Below, piece after piece: positions 22,942-25,733 of a stretch of DNA of 25,733 nt. The stretch is from an uncultured Collinsella sp. Its GTDB lineage: Bacteria; Actinomycetota; Coriobacteriia; Coriobacteriales; Coriobacteriaceae. A model generated the notes under the pieces. The model saw only the letters and a program-made list of their open reading frames with translations, made no database searches and was not told where the DNA came from. The DNA lies in assembly GCA_958346935.1 (NCBI GenBank), contig CATVTM010000025.1, positions 1 through 25,733 of the forward strand, in the 5' to 3' direction. The translations under genes were made by a program, and so were the position numbers. Within the stretch, counting starts at the first letter, position 1, and each line of letters opens with the position of its first letter.

Positions 22942-23757
22942 CTATGCCATCCCCTCGATAATCTTGGCAAGCTTTGCCGCCTGCTCGGTCGGTGTGCCCT
23001 CAACGGCTTCGCACGTTTGATCGCGGTCGGGCACAAACGAGCGCACGACCTGCGTCGGCGAGCCAGCAAGGCCGCAACGCGCGGGGTCGGCATGCACGTC
23101 GGCAGCGCTGACCACGCACACGTCCGCCTCCTCTGCCGCACGAATACCGGCAATGCTCGGCATGCGCAGCTGGCCAATCTCTTTGGCAGTTGTCATCGCG
23201 CAGGGCATCTCCAGATACACGGTCTCCTCGCCGGCATCGCATCCGTGAACGAGCGCCAGCGAACCGCACGTCGTAAAGCCCGCGCTCTGCACGCAGCTCA
23301 CATCGGTCACGCAGGGAATCTCGAAGGCGCCGGCAAGCTCGGGACCAATCTGGGCCGTATCGCCGTCCACCGCCATCTTGCCGCAGATAAGCAGGTCGAA
23401 GTCCTCGTCGAGCGCCTCGATACCGCATTTGAGGGCATACGTGGTCGCCAAGGTATCGGCACCTGCAAAGGCGCGATCGGTTAGCAGCAGCGCGTCGTCG
23501 GCGCCACGGGCGATGCAGTCGCGCAGCAGCGCTTCGGTCGCGGGAATACCCATCGACACCACCGTCACGCGCACATCCATGCCAAAGCCGATAAAGTCGT
23601 CCTTGAGCGCCAGCGCGCACTCCAGGGCACTCGCATCAAAGGGATTGATGACCGCCTGCTTGCCGTCGCGCACAATGGTATTGGTCTTGGGGTCCATCTT
23701 GACCTCGGTGCTTCCCGGCACCGCCTTGACGCACACCACCATATGGAAATCGCTCAT
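22942..23757 (-). CDS. etfB: Electron transfer flavoprotein beta subunit
   Basis: A 271-residue partner of the ferredoxin-fused EtfA, cytosolic. The family pattern is VVCVKAVPGSTEVKMDP at the N-terminus, INPFDASALE, and the nucleotide/FAD-binding stretch LICGKMAVDGDTAQIGPELA at about 135-155. It ends with AAKLAKIIEGMA. DGDTAQ-GP is the form usual in the bifurcating group, where a second FAD rather than AMP is held by the beta subunit. ATG 23757 is chosen since AAAGGGGG lies nine bases upstream; a GTG at 23763 is less well spaced. It begins two bases after the stop of the FAD-linked oxidase gene, indicating coordinate translation. Confidence 0.93.
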   Translation of the reverse strand: MSDFHMVVCVKAVPGSTEVKMDPKTNTIVRDGKQAVINPFDASALECALALKDDFIGFGMDVRVTVVSMGIPATEALLRDCIARGADDALLLTDRAFAGADTLATTYALKCGIEALDEDFDLLICGKMAVDGDTAQIGPELAGAFEIPCVTDVSCVQSAGFTTCGSLALVHGCDAGEETVYLEMPCAMTTAKEIGQLRMPSIAGIRAAEEADVCVVSAADVHADPARCGLAGSPTQVVRSFVPDRDQTCEAVEGTPTEQAAKLAKIIEGMA

Positions 23758-23759
23758 CT

Positions 23760-25361
23760 TCACGCGCCCCCTTTCTGGACGAGCTCATCCAAGAGCTTCT
23801 CCGAAAACAGGTTGCCGCGACCCAGCTGTCCGGCAGGATCGAGCTGGAGCTTGAGCCGCGCCGATTCGACCATGGCCTCGTGGCCGTACATCGTCTCGAG
23901 AAAGCCCGCCTTGATCTTGCCGACGCCGTGCTCGGCGGAGACGGCGCCACCCATAGCCGTAACTTCGGAGGCCCACTGGGCAAACAACTCGCCGCCGCGG
24001 CGGTAATCCTGCGCATCGCGCGGCAGGATATTCACATGCAGGTGGTTGTTGCCGATATGGCCCCACGTGGCGGACTCAAGACCGCTTTCGGCCAACGTGC
24101 GGCGATAGAGGGCAATCACATCGGCCAGGCGCGCGTTGGGCACCGACATGTCCGAGCCCAGCTTGGTGATGGTGGGGTCGGTGCGACGACGCTCGTCGAT
24201 AAGCATGTTGACGCTCGCGGGCACCGCATGGCGGAAGAATCGCTGGCATTCGCGATCGACCTCGGTACGCGCGACCCACGTCGCATCATCGCTGCCGCCC
24301 GCAAGCTCCAATACCCACCCCAGGTGATACAGTTCTTCAGTCGCCTGGGCTTCATCATCGCAGTCGAGCTCCACGTAGACGCAGACCTTGGCCTCTTTGT
24401 CGAGCGCCGGCAGCGAAGAAAACGCCGTCGACTGCTCGCGCTGGCGGCGTAGGATATCCAGGGCGCCCGCATCGAAATACTCGATGGCGGCCGCGTGGGA
24501 CAGGACGGGGCGCACGGAATCGGTGAAGGACACGGCCTTGTCTTCGCTATCGAAAAAGCAGCTCACACCCCAAACGACCGCCGGTGCCGGCTGCAGGGCA
24601 ATCTCGAGCTCCGTAATGACGCCGAGCGTGCCGCAGACGCCGATAAAGAGGTCGATGGCATCCATGTCGTCCGCAACAAAATAGCCCGATGCGTTTTTGG
24701 TCTCGGGCATGGTATAGCTGGGAAGATCGAGCTCGAGCGCACGACCTTCCGCTGTCACGAGTGACAGGTGGCGACCATGCGCAAAAACCTCACCACGGCG
24801 AAGCTCGACCAGGTCGCCATCGGTCAGCGCGACATGAAGACCCGTGATGTGGGGGCGCATGGGACCGTAAGCGTAGCTACGTGCGCCAGAGGCGTTGCAT
24901 GCCGCCATACCGCCCAAGCAGGCAGATGCCTCGGTGGGATCGGTGGGAAAGAACTGCTCGGGGGCATCCTGAAACTCCTCGTAAGCCTTAAGCGATGCCT
25001 GGTCCCAGCCTGCGGTCGGAAGCACCTTCTTGCCCAGCTGCTTGCGCAGCTCGGACAACACGACGCCCGGCTCTACGCGAAGCAGAAAGCGACCCTGTTC
25101 ATCGCGGCAAAGGCCTAGGTAGCGATTCATACGGGAGGTATTGAGGATGTGGCCGCCATGGGGCACGGCGCCGGCGGCGAGGCCCGTTCGAGCGCCCTGA
25201 ACCGTTACCGGGACACGCTCGGCATGGAGCTGCCGCAGGATGGCGCGAACCTCGTCTTCCGATGTCGGAAACGAAATGCTCGAGGCCTCGCCCGACGAAC
25301 GAGACTCATCGCGACCGTATTCCTCGTACTCATCGGTGAAGGGTTTGATGGTTGCAGACAT
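23760..25361 (-). CDS. FAD-linked oxidase, D-lactate/glycolate dehydrogenase type (Etf partner)
   Basis: A 533-residue flavoprotein of the GlcD/D-LDH type. The N-terminal FAD-binding (PCMH) part spans about 28-260: VTVQGARTGLAAGAVPHGGH at 52-71 and PTDPTEASACLGGMAACNAS at 139-158. The C-terminal substrate domain has the metal-ligand motifs GHIGNNHLHVN (434-444) and SAEHGVGKIK (475-484). The usual end LDPAGQLGRGNLF (507-519) is intact. AAAGGGGAG six bases before the ATG fixes the start. It is the first gene of the operon with etfB and etfA. The likely reaction is oxidation of D-lactate, or another 2-hydroxy acid, to the keto acid with electrons passed to the Etf. The length is above the A. woodii LctD I remember, so the exact substrate is uncertain. 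Confidence 0.9.
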   Translation of the reverse strand: MSATIKPFTDEYEEYGRDESRSSGEASSISFPTSEDEVRAILRQLHAERVPVTVQGARTGLAAGAVPHGGHILNTSRMNRYLGLCRDEQGRFLLRVEPGVVLSELRKQLGKKVLPTAGWDQASLKAYEEFQDAPEQFFPTDPTEASACLGGMAACNASGARSYAYGPMRPHITGLHVALTDGDLVELRRGEVFAHGRHLSLVTAEGRALELDLPSYTMPETKNASGYFVADDMDAIDLFIGVCGTLGVITELEIALQPAPAVVWGVSCFFDSEDKAVSFTDSVRPVLSHAAAIEYFDAGALDILRRQREQSTAFSSLPALDKEAKVCVYVELDCDDEAQATEELYHLGWVLELAGGSDDATWVARTEVDRECQRFFRHAVPASVNMLIDERRRTDPTITKLGSDMSVPNARLADVIALYRRTLAESGLESATWGHIGNNHLHVNILPRDAQDYRRGGELFAQWASEVTAMGGAVSAEHGVGKIKAGFLETMYGHEAMVESARLKLQLDPAGQLGRGNLFSEKLLDELVQKGGA

Positions 25362-25706
25362 GCAGAACTCCCCTTTAGCTAACTACAGTGTTTGCAGGGA
25401 GATGTTACCGCATCGTTTCGTTGACGTGTTCGAGACCGTCTCCATAATTGAGGATTTTTACGTTCGTGCAATTCGGCGAGCGGCCGCCACATCTCGGCAG
25501 GCGATGTTTTTTACACATATCGCTTTGCCGCCAACGATCGCGAAATTGGCGCTCAAAAAATGTTGAAGTATTTTTTACCACCAACTACCTGCGACGATGC
25601 GAATCCGTCAAGCATTTGGTCAGCTTTTGGTCAAGTTGTGGCTGATACGGTCGGCATCGACAGCCAAACCGATAGAAGTTTTGGCCCCAGAAGCAGGGAG
25701 GTTCCC
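25362..25706. promoter_or_regulatory. 345-base intergenic region between the FAD-linked oxidase gene and the next plus-strand gene
   Basis: No credible gene is seen. A good plus-strand promoter, TTGACG (25421-25426) with CATAAT (25443-25448) at a 16-base spacing, lies in the first third. A direct repeat TTTGGTCA (25615-25622 and 25626-25633, 11-base period) lies in the last third. The middle is AT-rich with runs of T/A and an inverted GCCAA/TTGGC. The minus-strand operon promoter must lie in the first 150 bases but no convincing pair was found. Confidence 0.5.
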
Positions 25707-25733
25707 ATGGCATATTACTGGCCCCAGTACGGC
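25707..25733 (+). CDS. Start of a partial gene at the right edge
   Basis: GGGAGG seven bases upstream precedes an ATG at 25707 that opens MAYYWPQYG and then runs off the window. Nothing can be said of its function from nine residues. Confidence 0.55.

Noticed and set aside
25448..25645. Plus-strand frame of 65 codons in the right spacer
   Set aside because: It has no ribosome site, no recognisable protein character, and overlaps regulatory-looking repeats.

Overview
The window is a high-GC, densely coded bacterial chromosome segment. The gene families and style suggest a gut actinobacterium of the class Coriobacteriia, most probably Collinsella. This placement is inference from gene content: a single-chain PurL of about 1,250 residues, a PadR/DUF1700 pair, Etf-linked flavin oxidases, REP-like palindromes with GGGGACGTTCTT arms, and AAGGAG/AAAGGGGG ribosome binding sites. 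No rRNA, tRNA, CRISPR array, phage or intact transposon was seen.

Left edge (1-1690). A 36-bp perfect inverted repeat sits over the promoter of a small PadR regulator. The regulator overlaps a DUF1700/HAAS membrane protein, which is followed by a truncated third gene. The truncated gene runs into a REP-like palindrome and a short stretch of unrelated, probably transferred sequence. The window starts inside the palindrome, so this may be a contig end.

Branched-chain amino acid block (1688-7987, minus strand). This is a full ABC importer: two paralogous substrate-binding lipoproteins (livJ type), then livH, livM, livG and livF, tightly packed. An azlCD exporter pair for the same class of substrate lies at 19794-20799.

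Central housekeeping and transport region (8239-19652). In order: homoserine dehydrogenase (hom, +); an SDR oxidoreductase resembling bile-acid 3-alpha-HSDH of the BaiA type (+); a CPA2-type cation/proton antiporter (-); purL (+); an EamA/DMT-family permease (+); a 7-TM GGDEF diguanylate cyclase (-); and a 2-keto-3-deoxygluconate permease (kdgT type, -). Strong hairpin terminators separate hom/SDR, SDR/antiporter and purL/EamA.

Right side (20107-25733). AzlC/AzlD (-) diverge from an HD-domain hydrolase (+). The hydrolase converges stop-on-stop with a minus-strand three-gene operon: an FAD-linked oxidase of the D-lactate dehydrogenase type, then EtfB, then an EtfA with two N-terminal 4Fe-4S cluster motifs. 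This is the architecture of an electron-confurcating lactate dehydrogenase/Etf complex, as described for Acetobacterium woodii LctBCD. It is the most interesting candidate system here. A partial plus-strand gene begins at 25707 behind a 345-bp regulatory-looking spacer.

All functions are assigned by reading motifs. No database search was run.
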